NCBI RefSeq assembly: GCF_001456025.1
Contig: NZ_LMTZ01000077.1
Location: 102,057 to 166,056, forward strand
Direction of reading: 5' to 3'
From: Mastigocoleus testarum BC008
Lineage (GTDB): Bacteria; Cyanobacteriota; Cyanobacteriia; Cyanobacteriales; Nostocaceae
DNA: 64,000 nt
Part shown: in pieces, positions 8,726-16,837 of the stretch
Layout: each line of letters opens with the position of its first letter
Numbering within the stretch: position 1 is the stretch's first letter
Made by a program: the position numbers and the translations under genes
The notes under the pieces: generated by a model
What the model was told of the DNA's origin: nothing
Seen by the model: the letters and a program-made list of their open reading frames with translations, nothing else
Database searches by the model: none

Positions 8726-9307
8726 ATGTCAGATAAGTCCGATACCCAATCCTCTTCTACGAACATCCGCTCAATCGGTCAAACGTTTCGCCTTACTGGT
8801 TGGATTAGTTTTTGGACTCAGTTGGTGCTAGGTGTCGTAGCGGGAGGAATTTTATTGTTTGCTATTTTCAGTCAGAGAACTGGAGGTAGAAACAGCAATC
8901 CAGGCACCGGCTTTGGTATATTTTTGGCTGTTAGTGGACTAATTGCTTTGATTGGGGGGATAGTTGTCGCTTTTCGTTATACGCGAATTGGCAGAGACCT
9001 TTTATCTCCTAATCCTGTCAACCGTCCGCGCAAAGCTGAAACAGTTCAAGTTTTACGCTTGGGGATGATAGTGCATTTTGTCGGCATGCTGTTAACTTTG
9101 TTTGGCGCACAAGCCATTGTGGGAACTTTATTAACTAAATCCCTCACCTCACAGCAAATAGGTACTGGAATTATTGCTCAAGCCGACCCAAGTCGTTTTA
9201 TTCAACCTTTGGATATTTTTGTCGTTCAAGCAAATACTAATACGGTCACAGCCCATTTTGCTGGGCTAGTGGCTTCGGTTTGGTTGCTTAACCGCATAAC
9301 CCGGTAG
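8726..9307 (+). CDS. DUF3611 family membrane protein (Tic21/PIC1-like)
   Basis: The 193-residue integral membrane protein has four predicted helices: about 25-45 (FWTQLVLGVVAGGILLF), 60-85 (FGIFLAVSGLIALIGGIVV), 110-135 (LGMIVHFVGMLLTLFGAQAIVG) and near the C-terminus (VTAHFAGLVASVWLLNRI). This matches DUF3611, the family of plant Tic21/PIC1, a chloroplast inner-envelope protein linked to protein import or iron uptake. The ATG at 8726 was preferred over the in-frame GTG at 8711, and neither has a clear ribosome-binding site. A strong terminator follows at 9449. The role in cyanobacteria is not certain. Confidence 0.85.
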   Translation: MSDKSDTQSSSTNIRSIGQTFRLTGWISFWTQLVLGVVAGGILLFAIFSQRTGGRNSNPGTGFGIFLAVSGLIALIGGIVVAFRYTRIGRDLLSPNPVNRPRKAETVQVLRLGMIVHFVGMLLTLFGAQAIVGTLLTKSLTSQQIGTGIIAQADPSRFIQPLDIFVVQANTNTVTAHFAGLVASVWLLNRITR

Positions 9308-9448
9308 GTGGATTAAGGAAAATATCTATAAATTCACCACTAATCAAAATATGTCGATAAAAACATTGGTACTAAAATATGAGTACTAAAAATCGGGAAA
9401 ATAAATCGATTTTTGTAAAACTGAGTAAATTCTAAAATTAATGAATAC

Positions 9449-9486
9449 AAAGGAGAATCTAGACAATAAATAGATTTTCCTTTTTT
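9449..9486 (+). terminator. Intrinsic terminator downstream of the DUF3611 gene
   Basis: A 13-base-pair stem (9449-9461 with 9471-9483, one G-U pair) ends in a run of six T residues at 9481-9486, with a 9-base loop. It is 142 bases after the stop codon. Confidence 0.8.
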
Positions 9487-9822
9487 ATTTATTTACCCAA
9501 CCGATTAGCTTTTTGGGTTCTAGCATCCTTCAGACAATCTTTGGAAACAAATCTGGATTTTTAGGGGTTAGGAAGAGTTTTGGAATTTATGGAAATTTTG
9601 AGGGGAATTCCAACAACTACATAAGGGATATCAAGATATGATATTAGATTTGGGTTAATTACCCCCTTTAAGAATGAGAGGGGAGGTGTGGGAAGTGTGG
9701 GAAAATCCCAAACAATATAAAAGGGTTTTTAAAATCGGATTTGGCATGACTAAAGAGAAGATAGCAGGAAAATTACCCCATAACTACAAATAGAAAGAAA
9801 ATATCAAGTAAATGCAGGAAGA
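9487..9822. other. Spacer left of the TnpB element
   Basis: No gene was seen. It contains a purine-rich GAGAGGGGAGGTGTGGGAAGTGTGGG stretch in short pieces near 9676-9702. The left boundary of the mobile element lies close to 9823 but cannot be placed exactly. Confidence 0.3.
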
Positions 9823-9871
9823 TGATAACCCCTCTGTTTTAACGAGGGGTGGAAATCTGACACGGCAAGAT

Positions 9872-10057
9872 TTATCTTACTGTGTCTCTTATCCATCGTT
9901 CAACGTATTCGCTAATGCTTATACCTTTCTCTTTTGCTCTCCTTTTTAAATCATTCCAAGCCGTAGGCGTCAAATATATTGCGTGTTGTTGCTTGATTTC
10001 GTCGTAGTAATAAGGAGTATCTTTTAATCCTTTTTGACCTTTTCTTGTGAACATCAT
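9872..10057 (-). CDS. Small ribbon-helix-helix-like protein inside the TnpB element
   Basis: The 61-residue basic protein has IKQQHAIYLTPTAWNDLKRRAKEKGISISEYVERWIRDT. A short beta strand followed by two helices with the ISISEYVERWI second helix is the pattern of ribbon-helix-helix (Arc/CopG-like) DNA-binding proteins. It lies inside the element, divergent from tnpB with 57 bases between the starts, so it is well placed to regulate the shared promoter region. No toxin gene is adjacent, so an antitoxin role is less likely. Function is inferred, not shown. Confidence 0.65.
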   Translation of the reverse strand: MMFTRKGQKGLKDTPYYYDEIKQQHAIYLTPTAWNDLKRRAKEKGISISEYVERWIRDTVR

Positions 10058-10114
10058 CTAGCTCCACGTGCTAACCTAAGCGTAGGTTAACAAAGCTAAG
10101 GAGGTGAGTCAAAA

Positions 10115-11506
10115 TTGTACAGAACGATTCCAGTTAGAGCTAAATTTAATGATTGGGAGAATGATTATTGGGCTGACCAATGTCGCAACTCAAACAGTTT
10201 AATTAACTGTGCGATTTATTATGCTAAGCAAAAACATTATTCTGCATTAGCTGAGATGGGTAATGCACAATCATTGTATTGGCGAGGCGATGAATTACGT
10301 AGTGGGTGGAAAACTTATCGATGTGACATTAAGTACCCAGAGTTAGACAAAGCCTTAAAACAATCCCCGCATTACAAAGCATTAGCAGCGCAAGCCGCGC
10401 AACAAACATTAAAGTCTGTTGGTGAATCAATAACCTCTTACAACGGGTTGGTAAAGGCTTACTACAAAGGTGAGGTTGATAGACCTAGGTTGCCTAAGTA
10501 CCGTAAGAAGGGTGGCTTAGCTGCCGTTACATTCCCGAAACAACTTTTAAGATTGATTGATGGTCGGGTTTATCCACCAATCAGCAAAGAAGTTAAGCCA
10601 CATTTGATAGACGAGATATCTTTGCACTTGCCAGAATTCATTGATTTTGACTGGGTAAAAGAAGTAACAATACGTCCTAACTTAGGTGAATTCTGGGTTG
10701 ATTGGGTGATAGACGATGGTAAAGAACCTATTACTCATAACCCTAACCTTGATTACTCGCAAGCATGGAGTTTTGACCACGGTGGTACTAATTGGCTCAC
10801 AGGTGTTTCAACTCGTGGGAGAAGTTTAATCATTGATGGTCGCAAGCTTAAATCAATGAATCAGGGTTACTGTCGTTTGGTTGCCAAGTACAAACAAGGT
10901 AAGTCAGACTTTTATTGGGATGCGAATCTTGATAGAGTACAACGTAAACGTAATAACCAGACGAGAGATGCTATCAATAAAGCAGCCAGATTTATTGTTA
11001 ATCGTTGTCTAAATGATGGTATTGGTAATTTGATCATTGGATGGAACAACGGTCAAAAGCAGCGTTCCAAGATGAGTAAACGCAATAATCAAAACTTTGT
11101 AGTAATTCCCACGGGAAGATTGATTGAGCGTTTAAAGCAATTTTGTCCAGAGTACGGAATAGTTTTAACGATTACCGAAGAAAGCTACACCTCGAAGAGT
11201 TGTTTTTTGAGTGATGATTTTCTGCCGAAGGTGGGTGAAAAACCCCAGAACTGGAAACCCTCGGGAACAAGAGTTAAACGCGGTATGTACAAAACTGGCT
11301 CATGTTTTTTAATTAATGCTGATTGCAATGGGGCAGCGAATATTGCAAGAAAAGTAGCCACACAGTTAGGTATAGACCTAACCAAGGTGGGTAGGGGAGC
11401 TTTGACACTCCCAAAACGATACGACTTGTTAAGTGATTTAACTAGAACGTACCGTAAGCGTTGCCTAAATCGGACAATATCCGAGAAACTCACAACGGTC
11501 GCGTAG
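10115..11506 (+). CDS. tnpB: TnpB family RNA-guided nuclease-like protein, atypical catalytic region
   Basis: This 463-residue protein resembles TnpB of IS200/IS605 elements, RNA-guided DNA nucleases that favour retention of the element. RuvC-I is FDHGGTNWLTG with D221. RuvC-III is INADCNGAANIARK with D403. The RuvC-II strand reads LIIGWNNGQKQ (306-316), without the usual glutamate. A glutamate pair at 355-356 in TEESYTSK could replace it. The usual CxxC...CxxC zinc finger is absent. This layout is shared by a known TnpB subgroup with GWKQ-type motifs. The start is a TTG at 10115 preceded by AAGGAGGTGAG at 10098-10108. Confidence 0.85.
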   Translation: MYRTIPVRAKFNDWENDYWADQCRNSNSLINCAIYYAKQKHYSALAEMGNAQSLYWRGDELRSGWKTYRCDIKYPELDKALKQSPHYKALAAQAAQQTLKSVGESITSYNGLVKAYYKGEVDRPRLPKYRKKGGLAAVTFPKQLLRLIDGRVYPPISKEVKPHLIDEISLHLPEFIDFDWVKEVTIRPNLGEFWVDWVIDDGKEPITHNPNLDYSQAWSFDHGGTNWLTGVSTRGRSLIIDGRKLKSMNQGYCRLVAKYKQGKSDFYWDANLDRVQRKRNNQTRDAINKAARFIVNRCLNDGIGNLIIGWNNGQKQRSKMSKRNNQNFVVIPTGRLIERLKQFCPEYGIVLTITEESYTSKSCFLSDDFLPKVGEKPQNWKPSGTRVKRGMYKTGSCFLINADCNGAANIARKVATQLGIDLTKVGRGALTLPKRYDLLSDLTRTYRKRCLNRTISEKLTTVA

Positions 11507-11610
11507 TCCGAGGAATCGAGAAACTCACAACCGTTGCGTAGTCCGGATTCCATCTGACGTAGCAATATCAGCTTAGAATCCCCCGTGTTTTAACCGGGGG
11601 AGATGTCAAA
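11464..11610 (+). ncRNA. Candidate omega (re)RNA scaffold at the tnpB 3' end
   Basis: In this family the guide RNA scaffold comes from the tnpB 3' end and right end of the element. Here that stretch has a 28-base imperfect direct repeat (11483-11510 and 11518-11545), a CGGA/TCCG hairpin at about 11471-11483, and a GGAATC/GATTCC stem (11512-11517 with 11546-11551), followed by the right-end hairpin. Bases just beyond about 11610 would supply the guide. The limits are inferred from family knowledge. Confidence 0.45.
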
Positions 11611-11711
11611 TTTCTAGCCTTCTTAAATCCAGCAGTCACAGTCAGTCAAAATTGCTATATTCTGTTGTGTTGGCAGACAATCAATATTTAGCAGAAAACT
11701 GAGAAAAATCC

Positions 11712-12992
11712 GTGCTCGATATCAAGCAAATAAGGGAAAACCCAGAATTTGTGCAAGAAAAGTTGGTTCTTCGTGGCGATCGCTACGACCTTCAACCAAT
11801 AATTGAGTTGAATCAAAAACAACGTGAATTAGAAGCGAAGCGCAACCAACTTCAAGCACGTAGCAATGAAATTGCTAAAACTATCCCGACAAAAATCAAA
11901 GCAGGTAGCGACCCTAAGGGCGATGAGATTAAAGCTTTACGGGAAGAAGGTGCTTCCATTAAGGCTGAAATTGGTCAGCTAGAACCTCAAGAAAAAGAAC
12001 TGTTGGGTAAAATCGAGGAGCTTTTATTGGCTCTTCCCAATTTACCCAGCGGCTCAACTCCCGTGGGTAAAAGTGAGGAAGAAAATGTAGAGGTTCGACG
12101 TTGGGGAGATGAATATATCCCCAAAGATGAGAGTATACTTCCCCATTGGGAAATTGCTGATAAATTAGGTATTCTCAATGTTGAGCGTGCTGTAAAGATA
12201 GCACAAAGCCGTTTTGTGGCGCTGTTTGGGGCTGGTGCAGCATTAGAAAGAGCATTAATTCAATTTATGCTCGACCGTCAGGTGGAAGCCGGTTATCTGG
12301 AAGTCATACCACCAGTTTTAGTAAACACCGAATCTTTGACAGCAAGCGGACAGTTACCCAAATTTGCTGAAGAAAGTTTCAAATGTGGGGCTGACGATTT
12401 GTGGCTAGCACCAACTGCAGAAGTTTCTCTGGTCAACCTTTATCGAGGAGAAATTTTATCTGCGGAGGACTTACCAATTTATCACTGTGCTTACACTCCC
12501 TGCTTTCGTCGAGAAGCTGGAAGCTATGGGCGCGATATGCGCGGTTTAATTCGCTTACATCAATTCAATAAAGTAGAATTAGTAAAATTTGTCGCTCCAG
12601 GTGATTCTTTCGAGGAATTAGAAAAATTACTCAAAGATGCAGCAGCTATTCTAGAAGCATTGGAGTTACCTTATCGAGTATTAGAACTATGTACCGGAGA
12701 TTTGGGATTTTCCTCAACCAAAACCTATGACTTAGAAGTTTGGTTACCTTCTGCCGGTACTTATCGGGAAATTTCTAGTTGTTCTAATTGTATAGACTTC
12801 CAAGCACGAAGGGGTAATATTCGCTTTAAAGAAACTGGTAAAAAGGGAACCCAATTTGTCCATACTCTTAACGGTTCTGGTTTAGCAGTAGGAAGAACAA
12901 TGGCAGCGATTTTGGAAAATTATCAACAACCAGATGGAACTGTCAGAGTACCAAAAGTACTGCAACCTTATTTGAAGCGGGAGATATTGTGA
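11712..12992 (+). CDS. serS: Seryl-tRNA synthetase
   Basis: The enzyme charges tRNA-Ser with serine. The 426-residue protein has the N-terminal antiparallel coiled-coil arm (about 30-100, rich in K/E/Q with [17 protein letters not shown]) that grips the long variable arm of tRNA-Ser. The class II catalytic core shows [13 protein letters not shown], motif 2 [21 protein letters not shown] and motif 3 [17 protein letters not shown]. The start is a GTG at 11712 giving the canonical [11 protein letters not shown] beginning. It is a single housekeeping gene, monocistronic by context. Confidence 0.97.
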   Translation: MLDIKQIRENPEFVQEKLVLRGDRYDLQPIIELNQKQRELEAKRNQLQARSNEIAKTIPTKIKAGSDPKGDEIKALREEGASIKAEIGQLEPQEKELLGKIEELLLALPNLPSGSTPVGKSEEENVEVRRWGDEYIPKDESILPHWEIADKLGILNVERAVKIAQSRFVALFGAGAALERALIQFMLDRQVEAGYLEVIPPVLVNTESLTASGQLPKFAEESFKCGADDLWLAPTAEVSLVNLYRGEILSAEDLPIYHCAYTPCFRREAGSYGRDMRGLIRLHQFNKVELVKFVAPGDSFEELEKLLKDAAAILEALELPYRVLELCTGDLGFSSTKTYDLEVWLPSAGTYREISSCSNCIDFQARRGNIRFKETGKKGTQFVHTLNGSGLAVGRTMAAILENYQQPDGTVRVPKVLQPYLKREIL

Positions 12993-13638
12993 TTTGGGAT
13001 TGGGGACTGGTGATAGCACTGCGTGCCGCCTTGCGGCATATGGCGACTAGGGATTGGGAAAAAAATTCGGGCGATTCTTAATACCATATGTTGCAGGCGT
13101 CACACAGTACCTATGGCTAAAGCCAGGTTAGTACTTAACCATATTAATTTTGTCGGGTTTATACCCAATGATCTAGGGACTGTAATGTAAGTCCCTATCT
13201 AACAGCACAAATTCTATGAATAGGACTGGGAAATACTCCTTATAACTTATGTAGTGAAGTACTAAATACTTACGCCGGTGTCCCAGATTATAGCTGAGCT
13301 ATCTGCGAATTTGCTAACGTAAATCCTAATCGCTAGTCCCCAATCCCCATATGCCGCTTGCGGCGGCACGCAGTGCTATCCCTAATAGCCAATCCCCAAA
13401 AAATATCATCCAGATTCATTCCGGACTGTAACAGATCTTAAAATAAGAATATGTATTTCCTAATCTATTGATGAGGGGAGTAATTAAGCCGCTACATTGC
13501 TCTTTCAGGGCTTTAGTAAGTGGCGTATAACTGTGTCTTGTAAGAAGAATATCTTGCAAATTGAAAGTTTTATAGTAAAATGCAATATTTTTCTGTAAAA
13601 CCTGTAACTATAACCCAATAAATTCGCTAATTATTCCT
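12993..13638. other. Spacer with inverted repeats flanking a hairpin-rich block
   Basis: A near-perfect inverted repeat has one arm at 13012-13043 and the other at 13347-13380 (core ATATGCCGC...GGCGGCACGCAGTGC). Both arms sit in GATTGGGGA/TCCCCAATC-type sequence. Between them are consecutive perfect hairpins: GGTTA/TAACC (13126-13140), GGGT/ACCC (13155-13166) and TAGGGACT/AGTCCCTA (13174-13197). No coding frame was seen. It may be a small non-autonomous repeat element or a structured RNA. Confidence 0.5.
13012..13380. repeat. Inverted-repeat pair, possible small non-autonomous element
   Basis: The two arms (13012-13043 and 13347-13380) are reverse complements over about 32 bases apart from a small insertion in the right arm. 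Each arm is itself palindromic (GCCGC...GCGGC). The 303-base interior has no coding frame. Confidence 0.55.
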
Positions 13639-14733
13639 ATGTCAGTTTTAGCAGCTTTCGCGGCGATCGCAGTTGTGCTGGTTTTAGTTTTTGTCCACGA
13701 ACTCGGACATTTTCTTGCAGCTCGCTTCCAAGGAATTCACGTTAACCGATTTTCAATTGGTTTTGGTCCAATAATTTTGAAATACCAAGGAGCGAAAACA
13801 GAATATGCTGTTCGGGCTTTTCCTTTGGGTGGATTTGTAGCTTTTCCTGACGATGACCCGGATAGTGATATTCCTCGTAATGACCCTAACTTATTGAGCA
13901 ACCGCCCTATCTTAGATCGGGCAATTGTCATCAGTGCTGGAGTGATAGCAAACTTAATATTTGCTTATTTGTTATTGGTATCTCAAGTGAGCTTTGTTGG
14001 TATCCAGCAAATTGTTGATACTAAGCCTGGTATTGTCATCGAACAACTCGCGCCAGAAGTAAGTTCTGCAGCTACTGATGCAGGAATTAAAGTAGGAGAT
14101 GTAGTCTTAGCAGCAAACAGCCGGCAATTTAGTGATTCACCAACAGAAATAGAAAGTTTTCAGAAAATTGTTAAAAATAATGCTGGGAAAGAAATCCAGC
14201 TACAAATTTCCCGTGGTGAGGAACAACTATCTTTAACCATAGTTCCGGAAGCTAAAGCTAACGGTGGAACCATTGGGGTTGGACTGACACCAAATGTCAA
14301 AACTGAGCGCAAACCAGTACGGAATATTGTCAAAGCTTTTAGTCTGGGTGCTACTGAGTTTCAGCGCATCGTTACCATGACATTTCAAGGTTTCGGTCAA
14401 TTAGCTACTAACTTCCAAGAAACGGCTAACGATCTGGCAGGGCCAGTTAAAATTGTAGAAATTGGGGCTAACATTGCTCAAAATGATGTCGGAAATTTAT
14501 TTTTCTTTGCTGCTTTAATTAGCATCAACCTAGCAATTATTAACATTTTGCCTTTACCTGCTTTGGATGGTGGACAATTAGCTTTTCTAATGATTGAAGG
14601 TGTGATGGGTAAGCCATTACCCAGCAAGATTCAAGAAGGAGTCATGGGAACGGGTTTTGTGCTGATTCTAGGATTGGGGATTTTTCTGATTGTTAAAGAA
14701 ACTACCCAGCTTTTATATCAAGCACTCAATTAG
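13639..14733 (+). CDS. rseP: RIP metalloprotease (site-2 protease, RseP type)
   Basis: This intramembrane zinc metalloprotease cleaves membrane-bound regulators such as anti-sigma factors. The 364-residue protein has the zinc motif HELGH in the first helix (about residue 21), a PDZ domain at about 125-205 (GDVVLAANSRQF, ISRGEEQLSLTIVP), and the second catalytic motif NILPLPALDGGQ near 305, whose aspartate is the third zinc ligand. A final membrane helix closes the protein. It lies 58 bases upstream of nth on the same strand. The substrate is not evident here. Confidence 0.93.
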   Translation: MSVLAAFAAIAVVLVLVFVHELGHFLAARFQGIHVNRFSIGFGPIILKYQGAKTEYAVRAFPLGGFVAFPDDDPDSDIPRNDPNLLSNRPILDRAIVISAGVIANLIFAYLLLVSQVSFVGIQQIVDTKPGIVIEQLAPEVSSAATDAGIKVGDVVLAANSRQFSDSPTEIESFQKIVKNNAGKEIQLQISRGEEQLSLTIVPEAKANGGTIGVGLTPNVKTERKPVRNIVKAFSLGATEFQRIVTMTFQGFGQLATNFQETANDLAGPVKIVEIGANIAQNDVGNLFFFAALISINLAIINILPLPALDGGQLAFLMIEGVMGKPLPSKIQEGVMGTGFVLILGLGIFLIVKETTQLLYQALN

Positions 14734-14791
14734 ATTTCTCAGGGGATAAGAACGTCTATAATACCCAAAAATCATTAATTTTTATTTATGG

Positions 14792-15460
14792 GTGCAAAAG
14801 CAGGTGAGTGGTAAAGCAAAACGTTCATCTCAAAAAATTAGGGCGCTGGAAATTCTCATACGCTTGAAGCGTTTGTATCCAGATGCAACTTGTTCTTTAA
14901 CCCACGACTCACCAGTGCAGTTATTGGTAGCAACTATTCTCTCCGCTCAGTGTACGGATGAGCGTGTGAATAAGGTAACACCCGATTTGTTTGCGCGATT
15001 TCCCGATGCAGAAAGCTTAGCAAATGCTGATTTAGAAGAGCTAGAGCAATTAGTGCGTTCCACAGGTTTTTATCGTAATAAAGCTAAAAACATCCGAGCT
15101 GCTTGTCGAAAAATAGTTGATGACTTTGACGCTCAAGTTCCCGGACGTATGGAAGATTTATTGCAGCTTTCCGGTGTTGCGAGAAAAACTGCTAATGTTG
15201 TTCTTGCCCATGCATTTGGAATTAATGCAGGAGTCACCGTAGATACTCACGTTAAACGTCTTAGTCAACGTTTGGGTTTTACCAAGCATCAAGACCCCGT
15301 CCGCATCGAGCGTGACTTAATGAAACTTTTACCGCAAGCAGATTGGGAAAATTGGTCTATTAGGTTGATATACCACGGTCGAGCTATATGTAAGGCGCGT
15401 TCTCCTGCTTGTGAGGTTTGTCAGTTAGCGGATATTTGTCCTTCGGCTAATATTGGGTAA
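14792..15460 (+). CDS. nth: Endonuclease III (DNA glycosylase/AP lyase)
   Basis: Endonuclease III removes oxidised pyrimidines in base excision repair. The 222-residue protein shows the helix-hairpin-helix LSGVARKTANVVLAHAFG with the catalytic lysine, the catalytic aspartate in VTVDTHVKRLSQRLG, and the C-terminal iron-sulfur loop with cysteine spacing C-x6-C-x2-C-x5-C in CKARSPACEVCQLADIC. The start is GTG at 14792, and an in-frame GTG at 14804 is a possible alternative. A repeat array begins right at its stop codon. Confidence 0.95.
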   Translation: MQKQVSGKAKRSSQKIRALEILIRLKRLYPDATCSLTHDSPVQLLVATILSAQCTDERVNKVTPDLFARFPDAESLANADLEELEQLVRSTGFYRNKAKNIRAACRKIVDDFDAQVPGRMEDLLQLSGVARKTANVVLAHAFGINAGVTVDTHVKRLSQRLGFTKHQDPVRIERDLMKLLPQADWENWSIRLIYHGRAICKARSPACEVCQLADICPSANIG

Positions 15461-15640
15461 TGGGTAATTGGTAATGGGTAATTGGTAATGGGTAATGGGT
15501 AATTGGTAATGGGTAATTGGTAATTGGTGAAAAGTCTTGCTTGGGTGAGAATTACCTGATCCCTAGTTTCTAACTACCAGTTTCTAATTACCAATTTCTG
15601 GTAATCAATTTCTGGTAATCAATTTCTGGTAATCAATTTC
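15455..15640. repeat. STRR-like tandem repeats after nth
   Basis: Units GGGTAAT and TGGTAAT alternate in tandem from the nth stop codon to about 15530. A second array of a 15-base unit (TTTCTGGTAATCAAT, three to four copies) lies at about 15592-15640. The opposite strand of the first array reads as the ATTACCA family seen again near 29330. Confidence 0.8.
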
Positions 15641-15713
15641 TAGAATTTATGTCACAAGGCATTCCATTCGCTAAAATAGACTGTGCTGTTTTATAAAACA
15701 ACTACTAGAACTT

Positions 15714-16016
15714 ATGGCAAAAAAAGGTATGGTTGAGCGTGAAAAAAAGCGCGCTAAGTTAGTAGCAAAGTACGCAGCTAAGCGGGAAGCATTGCTAGAA
15801 GAGTTTAGAACCACAGAAGACCCATTGGATAAACTGGAAATTCATCGGAAAATCCAACGTCTTCCCCGTAATAGTTCTCCTACTCGTCGCCAAAATCGTT
15901 GTTGGGTAACTGGTCGTCCTAGAGGTGTTTACCGTGACTTTGGTCTTTGCCGAAATGTACTGAGAGATTGGGCGCACCAAGGACTTTTACCAGGTGTAGT
16001 TAAGTCTAGCTGGTAA
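15714..16016 (+). CDS. rpsN: 30S ribosomal protein S14
   Basis: This small-subunit protein lies near the decoding head of the ribosome. The 100-residue length and the absence of CxxC pairs identify the zinc-free S14 type usual in cyanobacteria and chloroplasts. The conserved C-terminal part reads [35 protein letters not shown]. The ATG at 15714 gives the canonical [13 protein letters not shown] start. As in many cyanobacteria it is separate from the large ribosomal protein operons. A TTAC/GTAA-rich inverted repeat after the stop may act as terminator. Confidence 0.97.
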   Translation: MAKKGMVEREKKRAKLVAKYAAKREALLEEFRTTEDPLDKLEIHRKIQRLPRNSSPTRRQNRCWVTGRPRGVYRDFGLCRNVLRDWAHQGLLPGVVKSSW

Positions 16017-16092
16017 ATAAAAGTAAGAATTAAGAAGTAAGAAGTAATCTAACAACTTTACTTTTTACTCTTAACTCTTTACTTTTTAGTTT

Positions 16093-16422
16093 TTATTGTC
16101 CGCAACATTTATCAATACCTAAACTTTCCAAAAGAAGATCGCTAACAGCATTAGCGATCGCAAACTCTCCATAGAAACTTTTGGAAAAATCAAAGGATTG
16201 CATTTCGGTGACAATTGCGAGCGTTAGAGAACCTAAATCGTTTTCTCCTTCCATTCTTTGGCGCATAAAAATTTGTGCTGCTCGTTGTGCTATTTCTTCA
16301 TTGATAGCTTCGGGAATAAACTCGGTATTCAGCCAAGAATGTAAGCTTGTTTGTAACCATTCTCCCTCCTGTTCGGGATTTTCTGCTGGTGGTAGGGTGA
16401 TTGGTGGAATTGGTTCAGTCAT
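16093..16422 (-). CDS. Conserved cyanobacterial hypothetical protein
   Basis: The 109-residue acidic, mostly helical protein starts MTEPIPPITLPPAENPEQEGEW and ends in a C-terminal CCG. It has no membrane segment. It looks like a family conserved in cyanobacteria, but I know no function. The frame is open upstream to 16503, but that extension only translates a 15-base DNA repeat (FEFNW units), so the ATG at 16422 is the better start. It is convergent with rpsN. Confidence 0.75.
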   Translation of the reverse strand: MTEPIPPITLPPAENPEQEGEWLQTSLHSWLNTEFIPEAINEEIAQRAAQIFMRQRMEGENDLGSLTLAIVTEMQSFDFSKSFYGEFAIANAVSDLLLESLGIDKCCGQ

Positions 16423-16439
16423 TTTTTTATTTTTTGTAT

Positions 16440-16507
16440 TTAACGCAGATTCAAACAAATTAAATTCAAACCAATTAAATTCAAACCAATTAAATTCAAA
16501 CAAATTA
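16440..16507. repeat. 15-base tandem repeat just upstream of the 16093-16422 gene
   Basis: About four copies of AATTAAATTCAAACC lie in tandem, directly before the gene on the minus strand. They produce an in-frame but artefactual FEFNW peptide repeat. Confidence 0.8.
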
Positions 16508-16837
16508 AAACAGGTTTGATTTTACGTATACATATCAAAGAGATATTTCAAAGAGATATATCAAAAATATACTCCACGGAAAATTATCTGTTGACAAACT
16601 ATCTCTAAGTTTGGAAGAGTATTAAACAAATGATACTTAAATTAATTATATTTTGACTTATTAGGATAGAGATTCTAATTATGATTGTACTCAAGGCTTA
16701 GCAAATAATATTTATAAATTTGAGTTGTACGAATATTCACTTTCATAAATATTAATTTTTATGTCATGATTTAGAATTGATTGCTAAATCACCTCAATAA
16801 AAGGGTGTTTATTTGCATTTTATTTAGTTTGTAATCT
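16508..16837. other. AT-rich spacer between divergent genes
   Basis: The region holds GATATATC-type AT repeats near 16540-16565 and the promoters of the divergent neighbours. No gene was seen. Confidence 0.4.

Larger units (their letters stand above)
9823..11610 (+). mobile_element. IS200/IS605-type element with tnpB only (no tnpA)
   Basis: The element carries a tnpB gene and a small divergent gene but no Y1 transposase tnpA, so it should depend on a transposase supplied elsewhere. Both ends have a similar hairpin with the loop core GTTTTAAC: left CCCCTC...GAGGGG at about 9829-9850 and right CCCCCG...CGGGGG at about 11579-11602. The right hairpin is followed by GATGTCAAA, typical of right ends in this family. 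Exact termini and the target site cannot be fixed without an empty-site comparison. Confidence 0.7.

Noticed and set aside
11185..11565. 126-codon minus-strand frame over the tnpB 3' end
   Set aside because: It is antisense to conserved RuvC-III coding sequence and the RNA scaffold region and shows no domain.
16423..16503. 27-residue N-terminal extension (FEFNW repeats) of the gene at 16093-16422
   Set aside because: It only translates a 15-base DNA tandem repeat, and the conserved protein start is the ATG at 16422.
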